A DNA stretch of 64,000 nt, taken from assembly GCA_017458825.1 (NCBI GenBank), contig JAFSZX010000023.1:1-64000 (forward strand), read 5' to 3'. The position numbers and the translations under genes were made by a program. Under the pieces are notes generated by a model that had not been told where the DNA came from, ran no database searches, and saw only the letters and a list, made by a program, of their open reading frames with translations. Positions 8,278 to 18,281 of this stretch are shown in pieces. This DNA is from Oscillospiraceae bacterium (GTDB taxonomy: Bacteria > Bacillota > Clostridia > Oscillospirales > Oscillospiraceae). Every line of letters starts with the position of its first letter. Position 1 is the first letter of the stretch.

Positions 8278-9597
8278 TTGAATTCATACGCCGACGTGTG
8301 GAAAATCGTATTGGATCGCCTGAAGGCGCAATTCTCCGAGCTGACGGTGCAGACCTGGTTTGACGAGATCGACGTGGTCACGCTGGAGGATTCCGCGTTT
8401 GTGCTCCATTGCGGCAACCGCTTTAAGAAAAATATGATCGAGGCGCGCTTCAGTAAAGAAATCAAAGCCGCCCTTAAGGACGTGTTTTCCGCCGATCTGG
8501 AAGTGAAGATTTTAGACAATGAACAGTTGGAGGCGTATCACGGCGTCCGGCCGGATCATCCCGGCGGTCCGGAGGGCAGCGAGGGCTTTACCTTTGAAAC
8601 CTTCGTCATCGGGCCCCAGAATAAACTGGCGTATGCCGCCGCCCGTTCCGTGGCGGAGGGAAGCGCCAGTAAGTCCTACAATCCGCTTTTTATCTACGGC
8701 GACAGCGGTTTGGGTAAGACCCATCTTCTGTACGCCATTTCCCACCAGCATGCCAAAACGTTTCCCGACCATAAGATCGTCTACGTCAAGGGCGACGATT
8801 TTATCAACGACTACGTGATGCTGGTGCGGTCCGGCCGCGCGGAGGAGTTCCGCGCCAAATATCGGGACGCGGATCTTCTGCTGGTGGACGATATTCAGTT
8901 CGTCGCCGGAAAAGAACAGGTACAGATCGAATTCTTTTATACATTCAATGCTTTATATGAGGCGGGGCATCAAATCGTTTTGACCTCCGACCGTCCGCCC
9001 AGAGAGATGACGCTGCTGGACGACCGGCTCCGCACCCGCTTTGAATGGGGTTTGATGGCGGATGTGGCGCCGCCGGACTACGAAACGCGGCTTGCCATCA
9101 TCAAAAACCGTGCCGCCATCATGGGGCTTTCTCTGCCCGACAGCGTGACGGAATACGTGGCGGAGAACATTACCTCCAACGTGCGGCAGATTGAGGGGAC
9201 GCTCAATAAGATCGCGGCGTACTGGGATCTTCTGGGCAGTCAGTTGGATGAGGAATCCGTCAGCCGCGCCATTGAGGATATGCTCAAAAAGGACAATGAG
9301 TTTGTGCCCTCTCCCGCCCTCATTATCGCCCAGACCTGTAAGTACTACGGTGTGGATGAAGAGACCATCCGCGGCAAAAATCAGGGGCGCGACGCGGTCA
9401 ATGCAAGACAGGTGTCCATGTATCTGATCCGCCGTATGAGTAACTATTCGCTGGAGGAGATCGGAAAAGAGTTCTGCGGCAAAGATCATTCCACGGTGCT
9501 CCATTCACTGCGCAAGGTAGAAAAACAGATGCGGGAAGATCCCGCCTTTGCAGAAACCGTTAAAGATCTCACCGCCAACATCAACGCACGGCAGTAA
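8278..9597 (+). CDS. dnaA: Chromosomal replication initiator DnaA
   Basis: AAA+ ATPase that binds DnaA boxes and opens the origin. Domain I begins with SYADVWKIVLDRL. Domain III has the Walker A loop GDSGLGKTH and Walker B LLVDDIQF. Domain IV ends with the DNA-binding signature GKDHSTVLHSLRKVEKQ. The frame is open from 8215, but that GTG has no ribosome-binding site. TTG at 8278 is preceded by AGGGGCGAG and gives MNSYADVW, the usual DnaA beginning (439 residues). The gap to dnaN holds the origin. Confidence 0.96.
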   Translation: MNSYADVWKIVLDRLKAQFSELTVQTWFDEIDVVTLEDSAFVLHCGNRFKKNMIEARFSKEIKAALKDVFSADLEVKILDNEQLEAYHGVRPDHPGGPEGSEGFTFETFVIGPQNKLAYAAARSVAEGSASKSYNPLFIYGDSGLGKTHLLYAISHQHAKTFPDHKIVYVKGDDFINDYVMLVRSGRAEEFRAKYRDADLLLVDDIQFVAGKEQVQIEFFYTFNALYEAGHQIVLTSDRPPREMTLLDDRLRTRFEWGLMADVAPPDYETRLAIIKNRAAIMGLSLPDSVTEYVAENITSNVRQIEGTLNKIAAYWDLLGSQLDEESVSRAIEDMLKKDNEFVPSPALIIAQTCKYYGVDEETIRGKNQGRDAVNARQVSMYLIRRMSNYSLEEIGKEFCGKDHSTVLHSLRKVEKQMREDPAFAETVKDLTANINARQ

Positions 9598-9604
9598 AAC
9601 GACT

Positions 9605-9833
9605 GATTCCACGTTTTTTTGTGGATTCCACACGCTGTCTCGCGCTGTGCGGTTTCTCTCCCTCTTTGTTTGTGGAAACCGCCTATCATTTTCCACAGCG
9701 TGTGTTGACAAAAAGTTCTTTGTTTTCAAGGTATTTCCTGCCGTTTCCACAAGATCCGCCGTCTACTTCTATTACGTCTAAAACAATAGTTTATGTTTTC
9801 TTAAAAAAATTATTCCGCTTTTTCAGAAAAAAA
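9605..9833. other. oriC: oriC: DnaA-box cluster, DnaA-trio and AT-rich unwinding tract
   Basis: The dnaA-dnaN gap holds DnaA-box variants in both orientations: TGTGGATTC (9620-9628), TGTGGAAAC (9671-9679), TTTTCCACA (9689-9697) and GTTTCCACA (9743-9751), plus weaker ones at 9605 and 9624. After the last box come a short GC-rich spacer (GATCCGCCG), DnaA-trio triplets (9763-9780) and an AT-rich stretch to 9833. This is the order of the Bacillus basal unwinding system. The flanking gene order and the strand switch support the call. Confidence 0.85.
9763..9780 (+). promoter_or_regulatory. DnaA-trio element
   Basis: Triplets CTA CTT CTA TTA CGT CTA follow the last DnaA box by 11 bases. In Bacillus subtilis repeated trios of this type load DnaA filaments onto single-stranded DNA beside the box. 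Five of six triplets fit the pattern (CGT does not). Confidence 0.65.
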
Positions 9834-9852
9834 TGAAAGGACCGTGATTTGT

Positions 9853-10965
9853 ATGTTGCGTTTTTCCTGTGAAAAGGCTCTGCTGCAAGCCGCCGTTTCC
9901 ACGGCTTCCCGCGCTGTGGCGGCGAAAAGTTCCATTCCCGCGCTGGAAGGGATCCTGCTGGAGGGCGATACTTCGTTGAAATTGTCCGGTTACAATATGC
10001 AGACCGGTATCCGCACGGCGATCGCCGCCCAGATCCATGAAGAGGGCCGCATCGTTATCAGCGCCCATCTGTTTGGCGATATTATCCGAAAATTGCCGGA
10101 CGACGTGGTGGTGTTTTCCGCTGATGAAAAACATCAGGTGCGTGTCAGCTGCGGCGACGCCAGCTTCGATATTTCCGCGTTGAGCGCCGATGATTTTCCG
10201 GAGCTGCCGGAGGTGGACGACGAGTATTCCGTATCTATGGAGCAGAGTACGCTCAAAGCGATGATCGGGGAGACCGCCTTTGCTGTTTCCACCAACGAAA
10301 GCCGTCCGGTACACACCGGATCCCTTTTTGAGATCGCGGACGACGGTTTGACGATCGTATCGGTGGACGGGTTCCGCCTGGCGCTTCGTAAGGAGCCTCT
10401 GGAGCGGATGGAAGGCGGCGCGTTTCAGTTTGTGGCGCCGGGTTCGGCGTTGAAAGAAGTGGAAAACATCTGCGCCGATACGGATGATCTGATCACCATT
10501 ACCCGCGGCAAGCGCCATATTCTCTTTGAAACCGGCAGTACTCAGTTGATCTGCCGCCGGCTGGAGGGAGAATTCTTAGATTATAAAAAAGCGATTCCCC
10601 GCAGTAACCCCATCACCGTCACGGTAGACACCAAATCGCTTTTGGAAAGTCTGGACCGGGTGAGCGTGGTGATCAGCGAAAAGCTGAAAAGCCCTGTGCG
10701 GTGCCGGTTTGATATGGATCGGGTGTATCTGTGCGCCAAGAGCGGTAACGGCGAGGCAAACGACAGTTGTGTCGTTGCCGGCGACGGAAATAATTTAGAG
10801 ATCGGATTCAATAACCGCTATTTGATGGAAGCGCTGCGTTACGCGCCGGCGGAACAGGTGCGCCTGGAGATGAATACGGAGATCTCGCCCTGTATTCTCC
10901 TGCCGGTGGACGGAAGCGATAAGTTTTTATACATGGTCCTTCCTGTGCGTTTGAAGGCGCAATAA
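9853..10965 (+). CDS. dnaN: DNA polymerase III sliding clamp (beta subunit)
   Basis: The ring-shaped processivity factor for the replicase. The 370-residue protein has the three-fold clamp repeat and ends with the clamp-typical SDKFLYMVLPVRL. The start MLRFSCEKALLQAAVSTASR at ATG 9853 is preferred to a GTG at 9844 that would sit only 3 bases from GAAAGG. It directly follows oriC and is followed 2 bp later by yaaA. Confidence 0.97.
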   Translation: MLRFSCEKALLQAAVSTASRAVAAKSSIPALEGILLEGDTSLKLSGYNMQTGIRTAIAAQIHEEGRIVISAHLFGDIIRKLPDDVVVFSADEKHQVRVSCGDASFDISALSADDFPELPEVDDEYSVSMEQSTLKAMIGETAFAVSTNESRPVHTGSLFEIADDGLTIVSVDGFRLALRKEPLERMEGGAFQFVAPGSALKEVENICADTDDLITITRGKRHILFETGSTQLICRRLEGEFLDYKKAIPRSNPITVTVDTKSLLESLDRVSVVISEKLKSPVRCRFDMDRVYLCAKSGNGEANDSCVVAGDGNNLEIGFNNRYLMEALRYAPAEQVRLEMNTEISPCILLPVDGSDKFLYMVLPVRLKAQ

Positions 10966-10967
10966 GC

Positions 10968-11186
10968 ATGAAAAAGGTGTTTATCAGTACGGAATACGTC
11001 CGGTTGCAGGACCTTTTGAAGCTCGCCGGCGCCGTCAATACCGGCGGAGAGGCGAAGGTTTGCGTTCAATCCGGCGAAGCGTCCGTCAACGGCGCGGTCT
11101 GCACCGAGCGGGGGAAAAAACTCCGGCCCGGCGACACCGTTTCATTCCGCGGACGGGACTATATGGTCGAATATGCAGATCAATAA
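10968..11186 (+). CDS. yaaA: S4-domain RNA-binding protein YaaA
   Basis: A 72-residue protein of the S4 RNA-binding fold found between dnaN and recF in most Firmicutes; in Bacillus it is linked to ribosome assembly. Typical residues are QDLLKLAGAVNTGGEAK, the GEASVNGAV turn and RGKKLRPGD. It overlaps the recF start by 14 bases, so the two are translationally coupled. Confidence 0.93.
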   Translation: MKKVFISTEYVRLQDLLKLAGAVNTGGEAKVCVQSGEASVNGAVCTERGKKLRPGDTVSFRGRDYMVEYADQ

Positions 11187-12276
11187 GTTATACATAGAGG
11201 GTTTTCGGAATTACGGCGCCCAGGAGATCGCGTTTGACGGGAAGAGCAACGTGATCTTCGGGGAAAACGCCCAGGGGAAAACCAATCTGCTGGAGGCGCT
11301 GTTTTATTTGAGCTGCGGCCGCTCGCCCAGAGCGCGGACAGATCGGGAGCTGATCGGGTTTGAAAAGCAAAACGCCCGATTGAAAGCCGCGGTGGAGAGC
11401 CGGGAACGGGAATTTACCGTGCAGATCGACCTGCAACGCGGAAAACGGCGGCAATGCACGATCAACGGCGTTCCGGCGAAAACCGCCGCGGCGCTTTCCG
11501 ACGTGTTGCATACCGTGTTTTTCGCGCCGGAGGATCTCTACCTGATTCGGGACGGCGCCGCCGCGCGGCGGCGGGTTATGGACGATTCTCTTTGCCAGCT
11601 CCGCCCGCGGTACGCCGCGGCGCTGGCGGAATACAGCCGGTTATATGAGCATAAAACGCGGATCCTTCGGGATAGCGGGGAACATCCGTCTTTGATCGAC
11701 GCGCTGCCGGATTTCAACGAGAGACTGTGCCAGACCGGCGCGGCGCTCATCTATTACCGCGCCCGATTTTGCCGCTCTTTGTCGGACTATGCCGCCCGTG
11801 CGCATCGGGAGTGTTCCGGCGAGCGGGAGGAGCTGGAGGCGCAATACCGCACCGTTTCCACGGTGGAAGATCCCTTTGCGCCGCCGGAGGAGCTGGCGGA
11901 CTGCTTGCGCCGGCACCAAAAGGAACATTACGAAGCGGAGATCGCCTCACGCCTTTGCTTGAGCGGTCCCCACAAGGACGAGATCGAAGTCTCCGTCAAC
12001 GGACGCAGTGCCAGACAGTTCTGCTCACAAGGGCAGGTGCGGACAGCGGCCCTTTCTTTAAAACTGGCGGAGCGGGAGATCCATAAGAACGCGCTGGGTG
12101 AATATCCCGTCATGCTGCTGGACGACGTGTTCAGCGAGCTGGACGCCCGACGGCAGGAATACGTGCTCAACCGCATTTCCGGCGGGCAGGTGTTCATCAC
12201 CTGCTGTGAAAGCGACCGGCTGGACGCGCTGTTACGGGGAAAGATCCTTCACGTGCGGAACGGGGAGGTCTTTTGA
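11173..12276 (+). CDS. recF: DNA replication and repair protein RecF
   Basis: SMC-like ATPase that helps RecO and RecR load RecA at gaps in single-stranded DNA. The 367-residue protein has Walker A GENAQGKTN, the ABC-type signature region around GQVRTAALSLKLAE and Walker B VMLLDDVFSELD. The start FRNYGAQEIAF is typical. The stop TGA overlaps the next ATG (TGATG). Confidence 0.96.
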   Translation: MQINKLYIEGFRNYGAQEIAFDGKSNVIFGENAQGKTNLLEALFYLSCGRSPRARTDRELIGFEKQNARLKAAVESREREFTVQIDLQRGKRRQCTINGVPAKTAAALSDVLHTVFFAPEDLYLIRDGAAARRRVMDDSLCQLRPRYAAALAEYSRLYEHKTRILRDSGEHPSLIDALPDFNERLCQTGAALIYYRARFCRSLSDYAARAHRECSGEREELEAQYRTVSTVEDPFAPPEELADCLRRHQKEHYEAEIASRLCLSGPHKDEIEVSVNGRSARQFCSQGQVRTAALSLKLAEREIHKNALGEYPVMLLDDVFSELDARRQEYVLNRISGGQVFITCCESDRLDALLRGKILHVRNGEVF

Positions 12277-12578
12277 TGGGCTTTTTACACGTGGGGCAAA
12301 ACGTGCTCCTGCCGGATCGGCGGATCATCGGCATCTTTGATTTGGACAACACCACCACGTCGCGCCGGACCCGCGATTTTTTGGAAAAGGCGCAAAGCGA
12401 CAGCGTTGTGGTGGATACCTGCGACGATCTTCCCAGAACGTTTATCGTATGCGATCATCCGTATCATAAACAGATCGTATACCTGTCCCAGCTCAATTCC
12501 CAGACGCTGTTACGCCGCGCGCAGGAGGCGGTATCACAGCAGGTAACCCAAGCAGAAGGAGAAAGAGAACATGGCTGA
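12276..12578 (+). CDS. remB: RemB/DUF370-type extracellular matrix regulator
   Basis: A 100-residue protein of the DUF370 family (RemA/RemB), small DNA-binding proteins that regulate matrix and osmoprotection genes in Bacillus; RemB itself lies between recF and gyrB. The start [20 protein letters not shown] is typical. GGGGAGG precedes the ATG at 12276. The end overlaps gyrB by 8 bases. The function in this organism is inferred from family and position only. Confidence 0.85.
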   Translation: MGFLHVGQNVLLPDRRIIGIFDLDNTTTSRRTRDFLEKAQSDSVVVDTCDDLPRTFIVCDHPYHKQIVYLSQLNSQTLLRRAQEAVSQQVTQAEGEREHG

Positions 12579-14508
12579 ACTGGAAAAAGTAACGCAAACG
12601 GAAACGGAATACGGCGCTTCGGAAATTCAGGTCCTGGAGGGTCTGGAGGCGGTACGCAAGCGCCCCGGTATGTATATCGGTTCCACCAGCGCCAGCGGAT
12701 TGCACCATCTGGTCTATGAGATCGTGGACAACTCCATCGACGAGGCACTGGCAGGCTACTGCACCGACATCACCGTTACCATCAACGAGGGAAATACCAT
12801 CACCGTTACCGATAACGGGCGCGGTATCCCCGTGGACCTCCAGCCCCAGACCGGAAAGCCGGCGCTGGAGGTGGTCTTTACGGTACTGCACGCGGGCGGT
12901 AAGTTCGGCGGCGGCGGCTATAAGGTGTCCGGCGGACTCCACGGCGTGGGCGCCAGCGTGGTAAACGCGCTGTCGGAATGGCTGGTGGCGCAGGTCCATA
13001 AAAACGGCAAAATCTACGAGATGCGCTTTTCCAGAGGCAACATCACCCAGGAGATGCGCGTGGTGGGGCAGACGGAACATACCGGCACCACCGTCACCTT
13101 TAAACCGGATCCGGAGATGTTCGACACGCTGGAATACGATTACGAGACGCTCCATACCCGCATGCGGGAACAGGCCTTTTTGAACGCGGGGCTGCGGATC
13201 TCCATCACTGACGACCGGGAGGGGTGCCGGCGCAGCGAGACCATGCGCTATGAGGGCGGTATCCGGGAATTTGTGAGCTACATCAACCGCAACAAGACGC
13301 CGCTCCACGAGGAGGTCATCTATATCTCCGGCGCCAAGGGCGACAGCACGGCGGAGATCGCCATGCAGTATAATGACGGCTATAACGAGGCGCTGGTCAG
13401 CTTTGCCAACGATATCCACACGCCGGAGGGCGGTATGCACGAAACCGGCTTTAAAACGGCACTGACCCGCGCGCTGAACAACTACGGCGTGAAATACGGC
13501 ATGATCAAAGGCGACGACAAGGTGTCCGGCGAGGATTGCCGGGAGGGTCTGACCGCCGTGATCTCGGTAAAGCTGACGGAGGCGCAGTTTGAGGGGCAGA
13601 CCAAGGCGAAGCTGGGCAACGCCTATATCCGTACGCTGGTAGATCAGCTGGTAAGCGATCAGCTCGCGGTGTATCTGGAAGAACATCCCGTGGTGGCGCG
13701 CACCATTTTGGATAAGGCGCTCACCGCCAACCGCGCCAGAGAAGCGGCGCGCAAGGCGAGGGAATCCATCCGGCGCAAGACGGCGCTGGGCGGCGCCGCC
13801 ATGCCCGATAAGCTGCGGGACTGCAACGAGAACAATCCGGAGCTGACGGAGCTCTATATCGTCGAGGGCGACAGCGCCGGCGGCTCCGCCACCCAGGGAC
13901 GGGACAGCCGGTTCCAGGCGATCCTGCCGCTTTGGGGCAAGATGCTCAACGTGGAAAAAGCACGGGCGGATAAGGTGTACGGCAACGATAAGCTCCAGCC
14001 GGTCATCACGGCGCTGGGCGCCGGCATCGGCGAGGAGTTTGACGCGGATAAACTGCGCTACCATAAGATCATCATTATGGCGGATGCCGACGTGGACGGC
14101 GCCCATATCCGCACACTGCTTTTGACGTTCTTCTTCCGCTTTATGCGCCCCCTGATCGAGGAAGGATACGTGTATTCCGCCGTGCCGCCCCTTTACAAGC
14201 TGACACGCGGCAAACAGCAGCGCGTGGCGTATTCCGACGAGGAGCGGGACAAGGTCAGCGCCGAGATGCGTGCCGACAATCCCAACGCCAAGGTGGATAT
14301 CAGCCGTTTCAAAGGTCTGGGCGAGATGGATCCCCACGAATTGTGGGAAACCACCATGGATCCCGACAAGCGCACGCTGCGCCGCATCACACTGGGCGAC
14401 GCGGTGGAGGCGGACGCCACCTTTACCGTTCTTATGGGCGAAAAGGTGGAGCCGCGCAAGGAGTTCATCGAGAAGAACGCCAAATACGCCGTCAATCTGG
14501 ACTATTAA
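12571..14508 (+). CDS. gyrB: DNA gyrase subunit B
   Basis: ATPase subunit of the type II topoisomerase that adds negative supercoils. The 645-residue protein has the short Gram-positive form. It shows the GHKL ATPase motifs ([34 protein letters not shown]), the TOPRIM motif EGDSAGGSA with metal-binding DADVDGAHI, and a C-terminal RFKGLGEMD. No inserted domain is seen. gyrA follows 15 bp later with a GGGAGGG ribosome-binding site. Confidence 0.97.
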   Translation: MAELEKVTQTETEYGASEIQVLEGLEAVRKRPGMYIGSTSASGLHHLVYEIVDNSIDEALAGYCTDITVTINEGNTITVTDNGRGIPVDLQPQTGKPALEVVFTVLHAGGKFGGGGYKVSGGLHGVGASVVNALSEWLVAQVHKNGKIYEMRFSRGNITQEMRVVGQTEHTGTTVTFKPDPEMFDTLEYDYETLHTRMREQAFLNAGLRISITDDREGCRRSETMRYEGGIREFVSYINRNKTPLHEEVIYISGAKGDSTAEIAMQYNDGYNEALVSFANDIHTPEGGMHETGFKTALTRALNNYGVKYGMIKGDDKVSGEDCREGLTAVISVKLTEAQFEGQTKAKLGNAYIRTLVDQLVSDQLAVYLEEHPVVARTILDKALTANRAREAARKARESIRRKTALGGAAMPDKLRDCNENNPELTELYIVEGDSAGGSATQGRDSRFQAILPLWGKMLNVEKARADKVYGNDKLQPVITALGAGIGEEFDADKLRYHKIIIMADADVDGAHIRTLLLTFFFRFMRPLIEEGYVYSAVPPLYKLTRGKQQRVAYSDEERDKVSAEMRADNPNAKVDISRFKGLGEMDPHELWETTMDPDKRTLRRITLGDAVEADATFTVLMGEKVEPRKEFIEKNAKYAVNLDY

Positions 14509-14523
14509 GGGAGGGATGCCGTT

Positions 14524-17028
14524 ATGTCCAAGAAACCCCAATACGATCCCGAGGAGATCCGGTATCCCGATCAGTTGATCGTGGAATCGCCGCTGGTGCC
14601 GGAGATGGAGCGCTCGTATATCGAGTACGCCATGTCTGTCATCGTCGGCCGGGCGCTGCCTGACGTGCGGGACGGCCTGAAGCCGGTGCACCGCCGCATT
14701 CTCTACGCCATGTATGAAGACGGCCTGACCTCGGACAAACCGTTCAAAAAATCCGCCACCTGCGTGGGCGACGTGCTGGGTCGGTATCATCCCCACGGCG
14801 ACGCGTCGGTTTATGACGCCATGGTGCGCCTTGCCCAGGATTTTTCCCTGCGCTATATGCTGGTGGACGGGCACGGAAACTTCGGCTCTATCGACGGCGA
14901 TCCGCCGGCGGCGTACCGTTATACGGAAGCCCGTTTGAGCAAGATCGCCAACGAGATGCTTCGGGACATCGACAAGGAGACGGTGGACTGGGATCCCAAC
15001 TTTGACGAGAGCCGCAAGGAGCCCCGGGTACTGCCGTCCCGATTCCCCAACCTGCTGGTGAACGGATCCAGCGGTATTGCCGTGGGTATGGCGACCAATA
15101 TTCCGCCCCACAATCTGCGGGAGGTGATCGGCGCCTGTATCTGCGTGCTGGACGATCCCGACGCCACGCTCTCCGATCTGATGGAACACGTCAAGGGTCC
15201 CGATTTTCCCACAAAGGGGATCATCATGGGCAGAAGCGGTATCCGCGCCGCCTACGCCACCGGTCGGGGGCGGATCGTGGTGCGCGCGCGCCATGAGTTT
15301 GAGGAGTTCAATAAGGACCGCACCCGAATCATCATTACGGAGCTTCCCTATCAGGTCAATAAACGCATGCTCATCAAGAGCATGGCCGATCAGGTGGAGG
15401 ACAAGCGGCTGGAGGGGATCAGCGATATTCGCGATGAATCCGACCGCAACGGTATGCGCATCGTTATCGAGCTGAAGCGTGACGCCAATCCGCAAGTGGT
15501 GCTCAACCGCCTCTTTGCCCAGACACAGCTCCAAACCACCTTTGCTATCAACATGCTGGCGCTGGTGGAAAACCAGACCCAGCCACGGATCCTGTCTTTG
15601 CGGCATATCATCGACGAGTATCTCAAATATCAAGAGGAGATCATCGTTCGCCGCACCAGGTTCGATCTGAAAAAGGCGCAGGAGCGGGCGCATCTGCTGG
15701 AGGGTCTGCTCATCGCTCAGGACAATATCGACGAGGTCATCCGCATCATTCGCCGGAGCTACGACGACGCCAGGGAAAATCTGATGGCGCGGTTCGGACT
15801 GGACGAGGTGCAGGCGCAGGCGATCCTCGATATGCGTCTGAAAGCCTTGCAGGGTCTGGATCGGGAAAAACTGCAGGCGGAATACGACGAGCTGGAAGAG
15901 CGTATCGCCTATTTCCGCCGCGTGCTGTCTGACGAGGCGCTGGTCAAGAGCATATTGAAAGAAGAGCTGACCGCCATTGCCGATAAATTCGGCGATGACC
16001 GCGTTACGGAGATCCAGGACGTGGAGGACGAGATCGACATCGAGGATCTCATCGAGGAGGAACAGTGCGTCTATACCCTCACCCGAAACGGCTATATCAA
16101 GCGTACGCCGGTGAGTGAATATACCGCACAAAGCAAGGGCGGCATGGGCAAAAAAGGCATGACGACCCGGGATGAGGACTGCGTGGTGGACGTGTTTACC
16201 GCCTCTACCCACGACAATATCCTGTTCTTCACCGACACCGGCAAGGTGTATCGTAAGAAGGGTTACCAGATTCCGGAATCCGGAAAGGCGGCGAAAGGCA
16301 TCGCGCTGGTGAACGTGCTGCAGATCGCGCCCGGCGAACGGGTGCAGGCGATGCTGCATTTCCGGTTCAAAGACGGAGAGGAGCCGGATGAGCGGCAGCT
16401 TACCATGATCACCAAGCAGGGCACCTGTAAGCGTGTGGCGGTGTTGGCACTGAAGAATATCCGCCAGAGCGGACTGCGCGCGCTGAATCTCAACGAGGGC
16501 GACGAATTGGTGTCCGTGATCGAAACCGACGGCGAGGCGAACATTCTGGTTGCCACCAGAAGCGGCATGGCGTGCTGTTTCAATGAAAACGACGTGCGCA
16601 CCATGGGCCGTAACGCTACCGGTGTGCGCGGGATCCGTCTGCGTGAGGGCGACTGCGTGATCGGCGCGGCGCGGGCAGACGCGGGCAAGACGGTGTTGAG
16701 CATCACCGAGCGGGGCTTCGGCAAGCGCACGCCGGTGGAGGAATACCGTATCACCGGCCGCGGCGGTATCGGCGTGAAGAACTATGAGGTCACGGAGAAG
16801 ACCGGTAAAGTCGTGGGTATGAAAGTGGTCACCGGTGAGGAGGATCTCCTGCTGGTGACGGAAAAAGGTATTCTGATCCGCACCGGCGTGGATAAGATCC
16901 GCATCGCGGGGCGGTCCACACAGGGCGTGATCGTGATGCGCTTCAAAGAGGAAGGCGATCGGGTGATCTCTCTTGCACTGGCGGAGAAGGACGAATCCGA
17001 CGCGCCGGCGGAGGGCGAAACGCTGTAA
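14524..17028 (+). CDS. gyrA: DNA gyrase subunit A
   Basis: DNA cleavage and rejoining subunit. The 834-residue protein has the catalytic tyrosine Tyr133 in [10 protein letters not shown] and a C-terminal beta-pinwheel with the GyrA-box-like [10 protein letters not shown]. In the quinolone-resistance region the sequence is [11 protein letters not shown]: Ala94 stands at the place of E. coli Ser83, and Asp98 matches Asp87. Ser/Thr at the first position is the common sensitive state, so lower intrinsic quinolone sensitivity is possible. Confidence 0.97.
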   Translation: MSKKPQYDPEEIRYPDQLIVESPLVPEMERSYIEYAMSVIVGRALPDVRDGLKPVHRRILYAMYEDGLTSDKPFKKSATCVGDVLGRYHPHGDASVYDAMVRLAQDFSLRYMLVDGHGNFGSIDGDPPAAYRYTEARLSKIANEMLRDIDKETVDWDPNFDESRKEPRVLPSRFPNLLVNGSSGIAVGMATNIPPHNLREVIGACICVLDDPDATLSDLMEHVKGPDFPTKGIIMGRSGIRAAYATGRGRIVVRARHEFEEFNKDRTRIIITELPYQVNKRMLIKSMADQVEDKRLEGISDIRDESDRNGMRIVIELKRDANPQVVLNRLFAQTQLQTTFAINMLALVENQTQPRILSLRHIIDEYLKYQEEIIVRRTRFDLKKAQERAHLLEGLLIAQDNIDEVIRIIRRSYDDARENLMARFGLDEVQAQAILDMRLKALQGLDREKLQAEYDELEERIAYFRRVLSDEALVKSILKEELTAIADKFGDDRVTEIQDVEDEIDIEDLIEEEQCVYTLTRNGYIKRTPVSEYTAQSKGGMGKKGMTTRDEDCVVDVFTASTHDNILFFTDTGKVYRKKGYQIPESGKAAKGIALVNVLQIAPGERVQAMLHFRFKDGEEPDERQLTMITKQGTCKRVAVLALKNIRQSGLRALNLNEGDELVSVIETDGEANILVATRSGMACCFNENDVRTMGRNATGVRGIRLREGDCVIGAARADAGKTVLSITERGFGKRTPVEEYRITGRGGIGVKNYEVTEKTGKVVGMKVVTGEEDLLLVTEKGILIRTGVDKIRIAGRSTQGVIVMRFKEEGDRVISLALAEKDESDAPAEGETL

Positions 17029-17040
17029 GGAGAAGCGACC

Positions 17041-17379
17041 ATGGGCAAGCGCAAAGAAGCGGCGGCGCCGCTGACGCGGTGGCAGTATTTTTTCAAAACG
17101 CTCTACTACAACGCCGCCGACACCACGGAGTTTACCTACAACAAGGTGATCTACGCAAAAAGCGCGGCATTGCAGGCGATCGACCAGCGCAACACCAAGA
17201 TCCAGTACGTGCTGATCCTGCTGTTGATCCTCATGTTTCTGCTTACGGCAAAGTACCGCAACGTCTGGTTCGTGCTGGTCTACTTCGTGGCGGTGATCGT
17301 CGGGGAGACGGTGCGGTATTTTCTGCTGCCCCGCGACATGAGAGCCCATCTGACCGATACCGGACGACGGGCGAGGTAG
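17041..17379 (+). CDS. Small two-segment membrane protein, unknown
   Basis: The family was not recognised. The 112-residue product has a basic, soluble first half (about residues 1-58, with FFKTLYYNAADTTEFTYNKV) and two adjacent membrane segments (YVLILLLILMFLLTA and FVLVYFVAVIVGETV), ending in a short basic tail. GGAGAAG precedes the ATG and it follows gyrA by 12 bp, so it is probably part of the gyrase transcript. Nothing in the sequence shows a function. Confidence 0.7.
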   Translation: MGKRKEAAAPLTRWQYFFKTLYYNAADTTEFTYNKVIYAKSAALQAIDQRNTKIQYVLILLLILMFLLTAKYRNVWFVLVYFVAVIVGETVRYFLLPRDMRAHLTDTGRRAR

Positions 17380-17383
17380 CCGT

Positions 17384-18058
17384 ATGATCGACTGTAAGAT
17401 CATCGCAAGGATCCGCTCGCCGTTTGACGAAAAGTTCGGTGTGCCGCGCCAGAGCGGTTTGGCGGAGGAGGTGTCCGCCGCGGTGGTGTTTGAGCCGCCG
17501 TACCGCAACGCCGACGCGGTACGCGGACTGGAGGGGTTCAGTCATATCTGGCTTATCTGGCAGTTTGACCGCGCCTTGCGCGACGGCTGGTCGCCCACCG
17601 TGCGTCCGCCCCGTTTAGGCGGCAATGAGCGCATGGGCGTGTTCGCCACGCGTTCGCCGTTTCGCCCGAATCATCTGGGACTGTCCAGCGTCCGGCTGGA
17701 GCGCGTAGAGCTCCATGCGCCGGAAGGACCTGTGCTGTACGTGCGCGGCGCCGATCTGGCGAACGGTACGCCGATTTTGGATATTAAGCCGTATCTGCCC
17801 TATACGGACAGCCACCCAGACGCCTCCGGCGGGTTTACCGACGCATCTCCCATGGAGCGGTTGACGGTTTCCGCACCGCCGGAGCTGCTGGAGAAACTGC
17901 CGGTCGATCAGCGCGAGGGACTGTTGGCGGTGCTGGCAAACGACCCGCGACCCCGATATCAGGACGACCCCGACCGGATCTACGGGCTTTCCTTTGCCGG
18001 AAAAAACGTGCGGTTTTCCGTTTGCGGCGATACGCTGACCGTTTTATCTATCACTTGA
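17384..18058 (+). CDS. trmO: tRNA (t6A37) N6-methyltransferase TrmO
   Basis: A TsaA-like beta-barrel SAM-dependent enzyme that adds a methyl group to N6-threonylcarbamoyladenosine at tRNA position 37. The 224-residue protein carries the family residues FSHIWLIWQF, GVFATRSPFRPNHLGLS, GTPILDIKPYLPYTDS and a C-terminal DPRPRYQDDPDRIYG. It starts 4 bp after the upstream membrane gene. A copy of the rnhA start begins just after its stop. Confidence 0.9.
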   Translation: MIDCKIIARIRSPFDEKFGVPRQSGLAEEVSAAVVFEPPYRNADAVRGLEGFSHIWLIWQFDRALRDGWSPTVRPPRLGGNERMGVFATRSPFRPNHLGLSSVRLERVELHAPEGPVLYVRGADLANGTPILDIKPYLPYTDSHPDASGGFTDASPMERLTVSAPPELLEKLPVDQREGLLAVLANDPRPRYQDDPDRIYGLSFAGKNVRFSVCGDTLTVLSIT

Positions 18059-18059
18059 A

Positions 18060-18116
18060 AACCCATTCTTCAACAACGGAGCTTTTATGAAAACTGTTAC
18101 AATCTATACCGACGGC
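18060..18116 (+). repeat. Direct repeat, upstream copy of the rnhA start
   Basis: These 57 bp match 18225-18281 with one difference (A at 18101 for G at 18266). They include the ribosome-binding site CGGAG, the ATG and the first ten codons of rnhA. The repeat distance is 165 bp. Confidence 0.95.
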
Positions 18117-18128
18117 AAAAACCGCTGA
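18087..18128 (+). pseudogene. Truncated rnhA start encoding a 13-residue peptide
   Basis: The upstream copy of the rnhA start would be translated as [13 protein letters not shown] and then stop. The stop lies in the loop of a hairpin AAAACCGC (18118-18125) / GCGGTTTT (18130-18137). It is either a dead duplicate or acts as an accidental leader peptide before rnhA. Confidence 0.75.
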
Positions 18129-18224
18129 CGCGGTTTTGCAGAGTGATCGCCCTTTCGCTCGCCGCATTCGCGGCAACCGCGAAAGATGGCACGCACGCGC
18201 CGTCGTATCGGCATGACAGGCGCG
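18117..18224. repeat. 108 bp hairpin-rich insert between the rnhA-start copies
   Basis: The insert-specific segment holds two hairpins: AAAACCGC/GCGGTTTT (18118-18137), and CTTTCGC (18152-18158) paired with GCGAAAG (18179-18185) enclosing GCCGC/GCGGC. No reading frame of note. It resembles a small palindromic intergenic element, but no second copy was seen in the window. Confidence 0.6.
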
Positions 18225-18281
18225 AACCCATTCTTCAACAACGGAGCTTTTATGAAAACTGTTACGATCTATACCGACGGC
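18225..18281 (+). repeat. Direct repeat, functional copy at the rnhA start
   Basis: Partner of 18060-18116. This copy continues into the complete rnhA gene, and its ribosome-binding site and ATG are the ones used for the full protein. Confidence 0.95.

Noticed and set aside
9705..9736. TTGACA followed by GTATTT as a dnaN promoter in oriC
   Set aside because: The spacing of 20 bp and the poor -10 make it unconvincing; dnaN may be read from the dnaA promoter.
12493..17508. A 1671-codon open frame on the minus strand
   Set aside because: It lies entirely opposite gyrB and gyrA, shows no family features and arises from GC-rich codon bias of the real genes.
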